DNA of 24,720 nucleotides from positions 1 to 24,720 of the forward strand of contig JBHEMX010000073.1 in the NCBI GenBank assembly GCA_046262355.1. The letters run 5' to 3'. This DNA is from DATADD01 sp046262355. GTDB taxonomy: Bacteria > Actinomycetota > CADDZG01 > WHSQ01. Positions 7,197-13,805 of this stretch are shown here, piece after piece. The number at the start of each line of letters is the position of its first letter. The first letter of the stretch is position 1. Made by a program: the position numbers and the translations under genes. The notes beneath the pieces were generated by a model, which did not search any database, was not told the origin of the DNA, and was given only the letters and a program-made list of their open reading frames with translations.

Positions 7197-7584
7197 GGCC
7201 CACGCTCCGCAGCACCGGTCGTCGTCGTTCGGCTTCCAGTGCCGCAATCCGTTCCTCAAGCTCCACGTGCTCCCTGAGCTTCATTCCGTAGTCGAGGATC
7301 CTCGTCGCTGCCGCTATTGCGACCGAGTGGTTCGGGCTTTGGAGTAGGGCGATGAGAGTGGATATCGCTCCGGAGAACGCGGCCGTCAGTTTCGCAGCCG
7401 CGCGCTCGACAGCTTGAGCGCGCGCGTCGGTCACGCGTGCTCGGAAGGCCGCGTCTCTCAAACGCCGAGTGACGGTGCTAGGGGACACGCCAGCGCGCTC
7501 GGCGGCGGCGGCCACCGTCAGCCCCTCCGCCAGCGCACAGGCGAGCAAGTCGTCCCCCCTCCGTGAGCGTGGCGAGTGGGTCAT
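7189..7584 (-). CDS. HTH protein, small-terminase or regulator type
   Basis: 131 aa from ATG 7584. Residues about 8-45 (ACALAEGLTVAAAAERAGVS, then TVTRRLRDAAFRARV) are a homeodomain-like helix-turn-helix. A long helical part follows, with VERAAAKLTAAFSGAISTL, a repeat-like SVAIAAATRILDYGMKL, and a coiled C-terminus ELEERIAALEAE. This helix-turn-helix plus oligomerising helix layout is common in actinobacterial phage and island proteins, some annotated as small terminase subunits, others as regulators. The sequence does not separate these roles. The ATG overlaps the stop of the zinc-ribbon gene (ATGA). Confidence 0.7.
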   Translation of the reverse strand: MTHSPRSRRGDDLLACALAEGLTVAAAAERAGVSPSTVTRRLRDAAFRARVTDARAQAVERAAAKLTAAFSGAISTLIALLQSPNHSVAIAAATRILDYGMKLREHVELEERIAALEAERRRPVLRSVGRE

Positions 7585-7775
7585 CGCGCGTCACCCGTCG
7601 GTTCGTCGGCTACCGAGACTCGGTCGTTTGATCGCCACTTGGCCGAGTACAGGATCGAAAGCACTCTGTCGCAGCGGGAGCACCATGCACCGCACGGCGG
7701 CCCGTAGACCTGGACTCGTGCGCCGCACCCGCCGCACTCCAACTCGCAGAAAAAGCGGGGCTCGAAGGCTTCCAT
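7581..7775 (-). CDS. Small zinc-ribbon protein
   Basis: 64 aa from ATG 7775 (GTG 7778 is an alternative). Six Cys: C10, C14, C17, C28, C32 and C35, with two CxxC pairs (14/17 and 32/35) that can hold one zinc. It starts 10 nt after the stop of the ATPase gene and its own stop overlaps the next start (ATGA), so it belongs to the operon. Such small zinc ribbons occur near replication or packaging genes of phage-like elements; the role here is unknown. Confidence 0.6.
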   Translation of the reverse strand: MEAFEPRFFCELECGGCGARVQVYGPPCGAWCSRCDRVLSILYSAKWRSNDRVSVADEPTGDAR

Positions 7776-7785
7776 CACTCGCCCA

Positions 7786-9066
7786 TCACTCGCCCTCGTT
7801 GTCGACGACCTCGACCACGTCGGCGTCGAAGCTGCGGCGCACGAGCTCGACGGCGCGCTCGTGCATGATCCGCTCTGCGCCCTCCACCGCTCGTTCCGGC
7901 TGAAGATGGCCATCCTCGCCTGAAGATGGCCCTGTCCGAGAGTTGGCCACCTTCAGGCCATCTTGGCCATCTTCAGGGTCAGGCAGGCTCCAGACCCACC
8001 GCTGGCGGTCCTTGCCGAAGTGGCCACCTTCTTTCCGAATGACAACGCCACGAGTGCTCTTCGCCCTACGCAGCGTCTTCTCGGCGATGCCGTTGCTCGT
8101 CGCATCACGCAGCACGGTCTTCGCCTCGACAGGACCCTCGGCGAGCAGATCGGAGAGGAAGGCGACGGCCTCCTCTAGGGCGGAGCGCTCCTCTTCACCG
8201 GCCGGAGCGAGGACGTGGCTCGCCTTCACGTCGGGAGCCTCACCGAGCCAGGCGAGGCCAACCGTGTCGATGGTCTCGCCGTCTGGTCCCTCGATAGCGC
8301 GAGTCTCCGCTCGGAAGCGAAGAGTGGTGGCGGCGGGTCCGAGGTTGTTCTTGCCGTTCACCAGCAGACGGTCGGGACCGCCCTCCTCGCCCTCGGAGTC
8401 GCTGCCCATGAGCATGATCGAGCGAGGGGCGGCCGACATGCCGATGCTGCCGCCGACTTTCGTGAAGAGGTCACTGCTCGCCGCCTTGTTCAAGTGTGCG
8501 AGACCGAGCACGGCCGCTCCGGTGCGCTCGGCGAGATGATGCAGCGGTGCGAGAGCGGTACGGATGGACGCGTCCCGATGCGAGTCGATGGCAGTCTCCA
8601 GATGAGCCGTGACTGGATCGATGACCACGAGTGCTGCTCTCTCGGCTTCGATCTTCGCCTCCAACTCTTCAGCGTGGGCGGGCAGGAGCAAACCTGTTTC
8701 GAGATCGTCGATCGAGTACGTGACGAAGTGGATCAACGAGAGGTCGGCTCCCGCAGCGATGAGGCGCGGGACAAGGGTGTGCTCTCTGGAATCCTCTGCC
8801 GACGCAATGAAGCACTCGGACGGCTTGTCATGTAGGGCACCGTCGAGCTGCCCACGCGTGATGCGCGCAACAAGCTCGCTTGCGAGAGTGCTCTTGTTCC
8901 GGGCGGGCTGACCCACGAGCAAGCTGAGCGCACCGAGCGGAACACGTCCCTCCCACGCCCACGCAACGGCCCGTGGCGTGACGTTCGCTGCGCCGATGAG
9001 GGTGAGGCCGCCGAAGAATCCCTCTTGGCGGAGCATCTCCTCGGCCTCCCGCCCGATGCCGTCCAC
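7786..9066 (-). CDS. RepA/AAA_25-like replication ATPase
   Basis: 426 aa from GTG 9066, chosen because GAGGAG is 5 nt upstream and the start overlaps the preceding TAG by one base. RecA-like fold of the RepA/DnaB-type helicases on plasmids and satellites: P-loop GQPARNKST (52-60), SAEDSREHTLVPRL, Walker B ALVVIDPV (145-152), SHRD (162-165), AVLGLAHLNKA (186-196). A C-terminal winged-helix-like part (about 280-350, ending RQRWVWSLP) matches the usual C-terminus of this family; an acidic tail follows. The P-loop has Asn where Gly normally precedes Lys-Ser. Its likely job is to bind and unwind the element's origin. An iteron-like cluster lies inside its 3' end. Confidence 0.85.
   Translation of the reverse strand: MDGIGREAEEMLRQEGFFGGLTLIGAANVTPRAVAWAWEGRVPLGALSLLVGQPARNKSTLASELVARITRGQLDGALHDKPSECFIASAEDSREHTLVPRLIAAGADLSLIHFVTYSIDDLETGLLLPAHAEELEAKIEAERAALVVIDPVTAHLETAIDSHRDASIRTALAPLHHLAERTGAAVLGLAHLNKAASSDLFTKVGGSIGMSAAPRSIMLMGSDSEGEEGGPDRLLVNGKNNLGPAATTLRFRAETRAIEGPDGETIDTVGLAWLGEAPDVKASHVLAPAGEEERSALEEAVAFLSDLLAEGPVEAKTVLRDATSNGIAEKTLRRAKSTRGVVIRKEGGHFGKDRQRWVWSLPDPEDGQDGLKVANSRTGPSSGEDGHLQPERAVEGAERIMHERAVELVRRSFDADVVEVVDNEGE
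7900..8031. repeat. Iteron-like cluster inside the rep gene (origin candidate)
   Basis: The 12-mer CTGAAGATGGCC occurs at 7900-7911 and 7920-7931. Its complement GGCCATCTTCAG occurs at 7965-7976, with near copies GGCCACCTTCAG (7945-7956), GGCCATCTT (7956-7964) and GGCCACCTTC (8022-8031). Two copies therefore face three or four opposed copies across a short spacer (7932-7944). Repeats of this type inside or after a rep gene are the usual binding sites of element replication initiators. Confidence 0.6.
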
Positions 9067-9602
9067 TACAACTCCTCGACGAGAGCAGCGGGACTCACGC
9101 CTCGGGCCTCGGCGACCTGCTGGAGCAGCTCGACAGTCGAGACGAGGGCTGGAATGTCCAGACGATCGGCAAGCGCATCCCATGCCGAGAGAACGTCCGC
9201 CTTCCACACGGCCGGGGGGAGCTGCGCCATCTCCTTGGCGAGTGCCCACGTGACCGGAAACGTCGCCGAGCCGAGGAGCGGACGCATGGCCTCGCGCAGC
9301 CGGAACACGGGCGGAGGAGGAGGTGGCGAGAGCGGACGGGACCGTGGCTCGGCGGGACGCTTCCTACCGGCCCGAATGCCGGAGCGGATCGTGGGGCGGA
9401 CCTCGCGCCGTTGCAGGCCGGTCGCGAGAGCTGCGTCGAGGAGACTTGCCTCGGCATCGTGCTCTTCGACCTCACCGGCGGCAACGAGACGACCGAGCCG
9501 GTAGGCGGCTGCGTTGAGGGTCCCGTTGCGGACGCCTTCAGCGGCACTGCGGACCCGTTCGACCTCGCCGTCGAGGGCGGCCCGCCCATACTTGGTCGTC
9601 AT
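9066..9602 (-). CDS. Primase-C-terminus-like protein without a catalytic domain
   Basis: 178 aa from ATG 9602. Residues about 20-80 (GVRNGTLNAAAYRLGRLVAA, GEVEEHDAEASLLDAALATG, REVRPTIRSGIRAGRKRP) match the recurring C-terminal segment of prim-pol primases of phages and islands (RNDTLNRAAFRLG...TI.SGL.AG). The archaeo-eukaryotic primase catalytic domain that normally precedes it is absent here and just upstream. A Pro-rich linker (LSPPPPPPV) and a helical end follow. It overlaps the ATPase start by one base, so the two are coupled. It may be a primase or loader accessory, or the remnant of a primase after deletion of its front. Confidence 0.72.
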   Translation of the reverse strand: MTTKYGRAALDGEVERVRSAAEGVRNGTLNAAAYRLGRLVAAGEVEEHDAEASLLDAALATGLQRREVRPTIRSGIRAGRKRPAEPRSRPLSPPPPPPVFRLREAMRPLLGSATFPVTWALAKEMAQLPPAVWKADVLSAWDALADRLDIPALVSTVELLQQVAEARGVSPAALVEEL

Positions 9603-9604
9603 CT

Positions 9605-9639
9605 CGCCACCGGGTCGCCCGTCCGGATGACCGGTGGCG
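9605..9639 (-). promoter_or_regulatory. Hairpin over the ribosome site of the primase-like gene
   Basis: CGCCACCGG (9605-9613) and CCGGTGGCG (9631-9639) form a perfect 9-bp stem with a 17-nt loop. It ends 2 nt before ATG 9602 and includes the only purine-rich ribosome-site candidate (GGTGG). It could limit translation, or be an operator at the DNA level. Confidence 0.4.
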
Positions 9640-9667
9640 GGCCGCTGACCAGGGACGTTGCGGCGTT

Positions 9668-9686
9668 TTCTAACGCTGTTCTAACG
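9668..9686. repeat. Two TTCTAACG repeats, 11 bp apart
   Basis: TTCTAACG at 9668-9675 and 9679-9686, one helical turn apart, in the short gap between the excisionase-like stop and the primase-like start. Spacing of this kind suits a protein binding the same DNA face twice. Only two copies, so modest. Confidence 0.3.
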
Positions 9687-9689
9687 ATC

Positions 9690-9911
9690 TCAGCGCTCAT
9701 CATCGGAGCCGATGAGTGCTAACAACCGGGGGACGGGCACAAGTAGCCGCCTCCCGAGGCGCAGAGTCGGCAGCTCGCCGGTCCTCGCCGCCCGGTACGC
9801 CGCCGACCTGCCGATCTCAAGGTATTGCGCCGCCTCCTCGACCGAGATGACCGCCCGCCCTCGAATGTCGTCGAGGTGCGTGGCCTCGTCCGCCACCACG
9901 TCGTTGCTCAA
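9690..9911 (-). CDS. Excisionase-like (MerR/HTH_17) DNA-binding protein
   Basis: 73 aa from TTG 9911; GGAGG lies 6 nt upstream, which favours this over the longer frame. Core AVISVEEAAQYLEIGRSAAY followed by RAARTGELPTLRLGRRLLVP is the classic short winged helix of excisionase/AlpA proteins (S-V-E-E-A-A..L.I.R..AY...R.G.LP....GRR). These bend the attachment region to direct integrase to excision and often double as transcription switches. It is the first leftward gene after the divergent intergenic region facing the XRE regulator. Confidence 0.82.
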   Translation of the reverse strand: MSNDVVADEATHLDDIRGRAVISVEEAAQYLEIGRSAAYRAARTGELPTLRLGRRLLVPVPRLLALIGSDDER

Positions 9912-10015
9912 CTTTGGCCTCCTCAAGCCGCCGAGATCACGGGAATGACGGTAACACCCAGAGAGCCGTACGAGCTGGATCAAGCACTAGAAATCATAGG
10001 AACGAACCCTGTAGC

Positions 10016-10720
10016 ATGTACCCGGTGGCACTCACGAGCACGCTCGACGACCTGATAGCAGGAAACATCAAGCTCATCCGCGGCGAACGGGGCCTGTCGC
10101 AGCACGACCTCGCCGAGCGAGCAAGGGCGGCTGGCCTCCCCTGGACGCAGGGGACCGTGGCGAGCATCGAGACCGGAAAGCGCAAGGTGACCAAGGGCGA
10201 GATGTTGCTGCTCCAGCACCTCCTCGGCGCTCCTCTTCCGATCCTGTTGCAAGCGGACGAGGACATCGATCTCGGCGGAGTGCTCGCAAGCAGTGAAGGG
10301 CTCGATCGTCTCGCTCGTGGCGACACATCGGTCCCGGTGGGCGTCGAAGTAAAGCTGCGCTGGAGCGTGCGACCGAGCAGCCGAGAAGAGCAGCGCCTGG
10401 CCAAGAGCTACGGACAGGCGACCGACGAGGCGACGCTGCAGCGGATGGCCCAGGCGACGCTTCGAGAAGCCGAGCGCAAGGCTCCCAAGAGCCTCGCCGA
10501 GCGCTACGGCCTCGACGTGAGCGCCTTCGAAGTAGTGCTGGCGTCCCACGACCTGTGGGGGCGATCGCTGTCGGACGAGCGAGACGCCCGGTTAGCCGAA
10601 GGCTCCGACGACCCTCCGGAGCGACGGCGTGCACTCCGAGGACATGCAACTCGTGAGCTATTCGAGGAGCTGAAAAAACACATGGAATCGAGGCGACGGA
10701 CGAGGAAGAGGAGGAACTAG
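10016..10720 (+). CDS. XRE-type HTH regulator next to integrase
   Basis: 234 aa from ATG 10016; no good Shine-Dalgarno is seen, and GTG 10025 is an alternative. Residues about 15-70 (IKLIRGERGLSQHDLAERAR, WTQGTVASIETGKRKVTKGE) form a full helix-turn-helix with the QHDLAE and TVASIETGKR helices. The remainder is charged and helical and could be a dimer or partner-sensing domain (LRWSVRPSSREEQRLAKSYG). Its stop directly abuts the integrase GTG, so the two are co-transcribed. Facing the excisionase/replication operon, it is well placed to be the element's master repressor, like Stl or CI; that is inference from position. Confidence 0.8.
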   Translation: MYPVALTSTLDDLIAGNIKLIRGERGLSQHDLAERARAAGLPWTQGTVASIETGKRKVTKGEMLLLQHLLGAPLPILLQADEDIDLGGVLASSEGLDRLARGDTSVPVGVEVKLRWSVRPSSREEQRLAKSYGQATDEATLQRMAQATLREAERKAPKSLAERYGLDVSAFEVVLASHDLWGRSLSDERDARLAEGSDDPPERRRALRGHATRELFEELKKHMESRRRTRKRRN

Positions 10721-11887
10721 GTGGGGATCACCCGCAAGGGCGGCCGTTACTACCCCTACAGGCGAGAGGTCGACCCGCAAACCGGCGAGTCCAAGGCGAA
10801 GTATGGATTCGGCGGATACAAGACGCTCAAGGAAGCGAAGGCGGTCGAGGTCCGCCTGCTGCATGACGTGCAGCGAGGACTCTATGTCGAGCCGACGAAG
10901 CAGACCCTCGGCCAGTATCTCGACGAGTGGGTAGCCGCCAAGCGCACCCGCCTCAAGCTCTCGGCGTGGGATTCACACCGCTCCAACAGCGACGCGCACA
11001 TCAAACCTCGAATCGGCGACATTCCTCTCCCCAAGCTGTCGCCCGCCCACTTGAACAGGTTCTATGCCGACCTGCTCGAAGACGGGCGTAAGGATGGCGG
11101 CGGAGGGCTCTCAGCACGGACGGTGCGCATCGTGCACGCCACACTGCATGTAGCACTCCAAGATGCCGTCCGCTGGGGACGGGTCGCTCGTAACGTCGCC
11201 CAGCTTGCCGATCCCCCTCGCCAGGTTCGCAGCGAGATGCACACGTGGACCGCCGAACAGCTGCGAGCGTTCCTCGACAGCGTGAGCGAGGACCGCCTCG
11301 CCGCCTGCTACCAGCTCGCAGCGACAACCGGGATGCGACGAGGCGAGCTGCTCGGGCTGCCCTGGAGCGACGTTGATCTCATGGGGGGAGCACGTCTTCA
11401 TGTGCAACAGGCGCTCGTCGTGGTCAACTACCAGCTCCACTTCTCAGCGCCGAAGACGGCCCGGTCCCGTCGCTCGCTCGCCCTCGATCCCTCGACGGTC
11501 ACGGCGCTTCGAGCCCACCGTGCAAGGCAGCTGGAGGAACGGCTCGCCTGGGAAGGCGCGTATCAGGAGTCGGGCCTCGTCTTCACGCGCGAGGACGGAG
11601 CGCCCTTGCACCCGCAGAGCCTCAGCGACGCCTTCGAGCGCAGAGTCAAGGCGGCGGGGCTCCCTCGCATCCGCCTGCACGATCTCCGCCACACCTACGC
11701 CACCATCGCTCTGACCGCTGGAGTGCATCCCAAGGTCGTGTCGGAACGGCTCGGCCACAGCAACATCGGGATCACCTTGGACACCTACTCGCACGTCATC
11801 CCGGAGCTGGCGGAGGAGGCCGCAAACAGCGTCGCTGCACTCATTCTGGGAAGCGGACGAGCGAACAGCTCGCGGCATCGGGGGTAG
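10721..11887 (+). CDS. Tyrosine recombinase (integrase)
   Basis: 388 aa from GTG 10721, with AGGAGG just upstream in the end of the XRE gene. N-terminal Arg/Tyr-rich arm-binding part (about 1-60), SAM-like core-binding domain (about 62-165, TLGQYLDEWV...), catalytic domain (about 175-375). Catalytic set complete: R206 (TGMRRGEL), K245 (APKTARSRR), H320 and R323 (LHDLRHTYA), H346 (GHSNIG), Y356 (ITLDTYSHV). It recombines the tRNA-Trp site. It lies about 1.5 kb from the right attachment repeat, with one unrelated gene in between. Confidence 0.95.
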   Translation: MGITRKGGRYYPYRREVDPQTGESKAKYGFGGYKTLKEAKAVEVRLLHDVQRGLYVEPTKQTLGQYLDEWVAAKRTRLKLSAWDSHRSNSDAHIKPRIGDIPLPKLSPAHLNRFYADLLEDGRKDGGGGLSARTVRIVHATLHVALQDAVRWGRVARNVAQLADPPRQVRSEMHTWTAEQLRAFLDSVSEDRLAACYQLAATTGMRRGELLGLPWSDVDLMGGARLHVQQALVVVNYQLHFSAPKTARSRRSLALDPSTVTALRAHRARQLEERLAWEGAYQESGLVFTREDGAPLHPQSLSDAFERRVKAAGLPRIRLHDLRHTYATIALTAGVHPKVVSERLGHSNIGITLDTYSHVIPELAEEAANSVAALILGSGRANSSRHRG

Positions 11888-11891
11888 GCGT

Positions 11892-11936
11892 CGGAAAGGA
11901 TCCTGTATTTGCGCCAGCCTGTCCTCCGCCTTTCCG
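11892..11936. terminator. Inverted repeat after the integrase gene
   Basis: CGGAAAGG (11892-11899) and CCTTTCCG (11929-11936), loop 29 nt, 5 bp past the integrase stop and between two convergent genes. No T-tract; a transcript-end role is only suggested by position. Confidence 0.25.
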
Positions 11937-11998
11937 TCAAAGCCCACTCACCCCTGACTCGCCGAGGCCCTTTCTCGATTCTCACAGCCTGTTCCCAT

Positions 11999-12880
11999 CT
12001 ACCGGGTTTCACTGCCATAGCTGAAGCTCAAGTCACCAAGAACTGCAGCAAACGAACGCAAAATGATTGTCGAGTACGGTGGTATTCCTTCAATGATGTC
12101 TTTCGTCCTCAGGAGCTCGTCGGCTTCCCAAGCCAAACTCTCGTCGAGATGCGCAAACGGGGCCTCTAGATCACGATCTACTACGCCGAAGTAAGCGGGC
12201 CACTGATCTATCCCTGAAGTGAGTTGGCGAAGTATCTCATCACGCCCTTTCGAGTAATCCTCGCTTCGCAAATCAATTCTTTCCAAGTCGACCTTAAGGC
12301 TGTTCCAAGCGTTGTTAACGTCGGGCGCAAGGTCTACGAGTGTGTTCACGGCCTTCGAAGACGCGGCAGCATTTTCGGCTGCAGCACTTGCCTGTGCCGC
12401 CACCGCTCGCAAACGCTGTTGCATGAAACTCGACTGCTCTGAGAGACCCAGTCGATTTAATCGTTGGATGGTCAAGAGCGCGCCATCGTGTCGTTCGGCT
12501 GTCTCGACCAGTGCCTGAAGTCCACTGGCGCTTGTCATGAGGGATTTCCCGAAGCGCTGCCAAGCCTGTTCCTGCTCGTTCTCGGCCAATGTGATAGCCG
12601 GTCGATCGATGTCAGCTCTGTTGATCGTCTGATAGTCGAATCTTGGCGGATCAGTGGCAATCATTTGAGATTGCCCGGCAGCAGCGGTAGCCCCAGCCGC
12701 CAAGAGCCCGAATACAGCCGCCGCTCCTGCTCCTGCAATCCCGCCCACGACGGTGACTCCCGTTACTGCTGCGGCGACACCACACGCAATTGCGGCTGCG
12801 CCCATCAGGGCCGCTACGCCAGTCCACGCTCCATTCCCCCTCGAGGCCGCGGCTTTCTGTGTGTCCGAGTACTTCGCCAC
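11999..12880 (-). CDS. Gly/Ala-rich membrane protein of unknown function (cargo)
   Basis: 293 aa from GTG 12880; GGAGG 7 nt upstream supports it over ATG 12913, which would overlap that site. Residues about 20-68 are a run of Ala/Gly/Val (ALMGAAAIACGVAAAV, TVVGGIAGAGAAAVFGLLAA) that reads as a glycine-zipper hairpin of two membrane helices. The remaining 220 aa are helical and soluble, with Ala-rich coils (AAQASAAAENAAASSKAV) and a Trp-Pro motif (DQWPAYFGVVDRD). No catalytic motif. Codon use is less GC-rich than the host genes, as in the helicase, pointing to separate acquisition. Convergent with integrase. Pore-forming or membrane-sensing roles are possible but unproven. Confidence 0.65.
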   Translation of the reverse strand: MAKYSDTQKAAASRGNGAWTGVAALMGAAAIACGVAAAVTGVTVVGGIAGAGAAAVFGLLAAGATAAAGQSQMIATDPPRFDYQTINRADIDRPAITLAENEQEQAWQRFGKSLMTSASGLQALVETAERHDGALLTIQRLNRLGLSEQSSFMQQRLRAVAAQASAAAENAAASSKAVNTLVDLAPDVNNAWNSLKVDLERIDLRSEDYSKGRDEILRQLTSGIDQWPAYFGVVDRDLEAPFAHLDESLAWEADELLRTKDIIEGIPPYSTIILRSFAAVLGDLSFSYGSETR

Positions 12881-13435
12881 TGATCCCCCTCCCTCGCGCC
12901 AATCTCCGCTCACTGCGGCGAGTCGTCATTAGCTTCCTCCCGTCCTGGGCGGCCAGGCAAGCAGGGCGAACAGGGGTCCTCAAGCCTTCGTGTCCCATCT
13001 CCTCGCTGAGAGCCGCGAACTACGTCCGTCGGAAGGTCGGCTCAAGCGGTAAGAGGGCTGCCTTCGTCCCCTCCGGATCTCGGTCGAATCGAGTGCGCCA
13101 TTCCGAGCCTGCCTGCTTTGGACCCTCTGCGTCTCCACTGCCCAGCCAACCCAATGGCTTCAGTCGTTATCGTGCCGCGCAGGAGGCGGTCTCCCAGCGC
13201 TCGGCGGTGGAGGCGGGACGGCACCTGCAAGATCCGTGCGCCGGTCGACTTCGTAGCTGGTAGCAAGAAGTAGAGACACTTCGAGGGACTCAGATCCATG
13301 TAGGCGGTGCAGTAGCCCAAGCACCGAGCGGTTCCGGCAGCAGACATTAGAAAAACGTTGGAAAACCGCGGCCCGAAGGTGACCCTATGAACATGCGTTC
13401 GATGCATTACAGGGCCTCTGACCTGCGCCTTTTAC
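12881..13435. other. Right-end non-coding region of the element
   Basis: About 555 bp between the last cargo gene and attR. Long frames on both strands exist, but their translations are Arg/Ser/Pro-rich without motif or ribosome site, so I treat them as chance. One CGTTGGAAA copy (13356-13364) is shared with the left end. No gene supported. Confidence 0.5.
13356..13364. repeat. CGTTGGAAA copy near the right end
   Basis: Third copy of the 9-mer found twice near the left end (391-411), same orientation, 72 bp inside attR. Candidate integrase arm site. Confidence 0.38.
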
Positions 13436-13480
13436 TAGCAGGGCGGGAGGGACTCGAACCCCCGACCACCGGTTTTGGAG
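13436..13480. repeat. attR: 45-bp attachment repeat inside tRNA-Trp
   Basis: Identical to 228-272. It supplies the 3' half of the working tRNA-Trp from the first base of the anticodon loop onward, so integration leaves the tRNA intact. Identity ends at 13481, the start of the anticodon stem's 5' strand. Confidence 0.9.
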
Positions 13481-13512
13481 ACCGGCGCTCTACCAAGCTG
13501 AGCTACCGCCCT
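13439..13512 (-). tRNA. tRNA-Trp (anticodon CCA)
   Basis: Cloverleaf on the minus strand: acceptor AGGGCGG/CCGCCCT, D arm GCTC...GAGC, anticodon stem CCGGT/ACCGG with loop CTCCAAA (anticodon CCA), T arm GGGGG TTCGAGT CCCTC, discriminator G. The 3' CCA is not encoded (CTA follows). It is the integration target of the element, which lies downstream of its 3' end. Confidence 0.95.
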
Positions 13513-13805
13513 AGCGGGTCCCCAGTCTAGAACGGTTGCGAGGCCCGTTGCCGGCGACAGTGCGGACCTCCATCTGCGGACCACCATCTGCGGAGCACGG
13601 CAGCTTCGTTCTCCGTCGGCGTCGGGGTGGGGCCGCGGTTGGCGCCGCAGCGATCGGTTACGACGGATCTTTGCTCCTGTACCGCTGCGGGGCGACGGTG
13701 GAGGCCCCCGGCCGGCGTTGAGGGCGAGCCGGAACGTCTCGGCGGGCTCTGCTCCGCCCGGACGCTGACGGGAAGGCGTCCATAGGTCGACCGGTGAGCT
13801 CTCGG

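Larger units (their letters stand above)
228..13480. mobile_element. Integrated element in tRNA-Trp, satellite-like, about 13.2 kb
   Basis: A perfect 45-bp direct repeat (228-272 and 13436-13480) flanks the interval. The right copy is the 3' half of a complete tRNA-Trp gene; the left copy is an orphan 3' tRNA half. Inside are a tyrosine recombinase with all catalytic residues, an XRE regulator, an excisionase-like HTH, a replication ATPase and accessory genes, as expected of a tRNA-targeted integrative element. No relaxase, type IV secretion, capsid, portal or large terminase gene was recognised. It is therefore either a satellite-like element that uses a helper, or a mobilisable or decayed island. 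Boundaries are firm; the satellite class is inference. Confidence 0.88.

Noticed and set aside
7900..8031. CRISPR array
   Set aside because: The repeats are short, in both orientations, unevenly spaced and inside a coding gene; no cas genes nearby.
12790..13263. 157-aa frame on the plus strand overlapping the cargo gene start
   Set aside because: Its first part is antisense to a gene with a good ribosome site, and the composition is typical of a shadow frame (Arg, Pro, Ser).
13042..13407. 121-aa frame on the minus strand at the element's right end
   Set aside because: No Shine-Dalgarno and no motif; the translation mixes Arg/Leu/Cys without pattern and overlaps the presumed integrase arm region.
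13512..13805. Regulatory RNA between tRNA-Trp and the lysyl-oxidase-like gene
   Set aside because: Only a short CCATCTGCGGA direct repeat was seen; no hairpin pattern or promoter.
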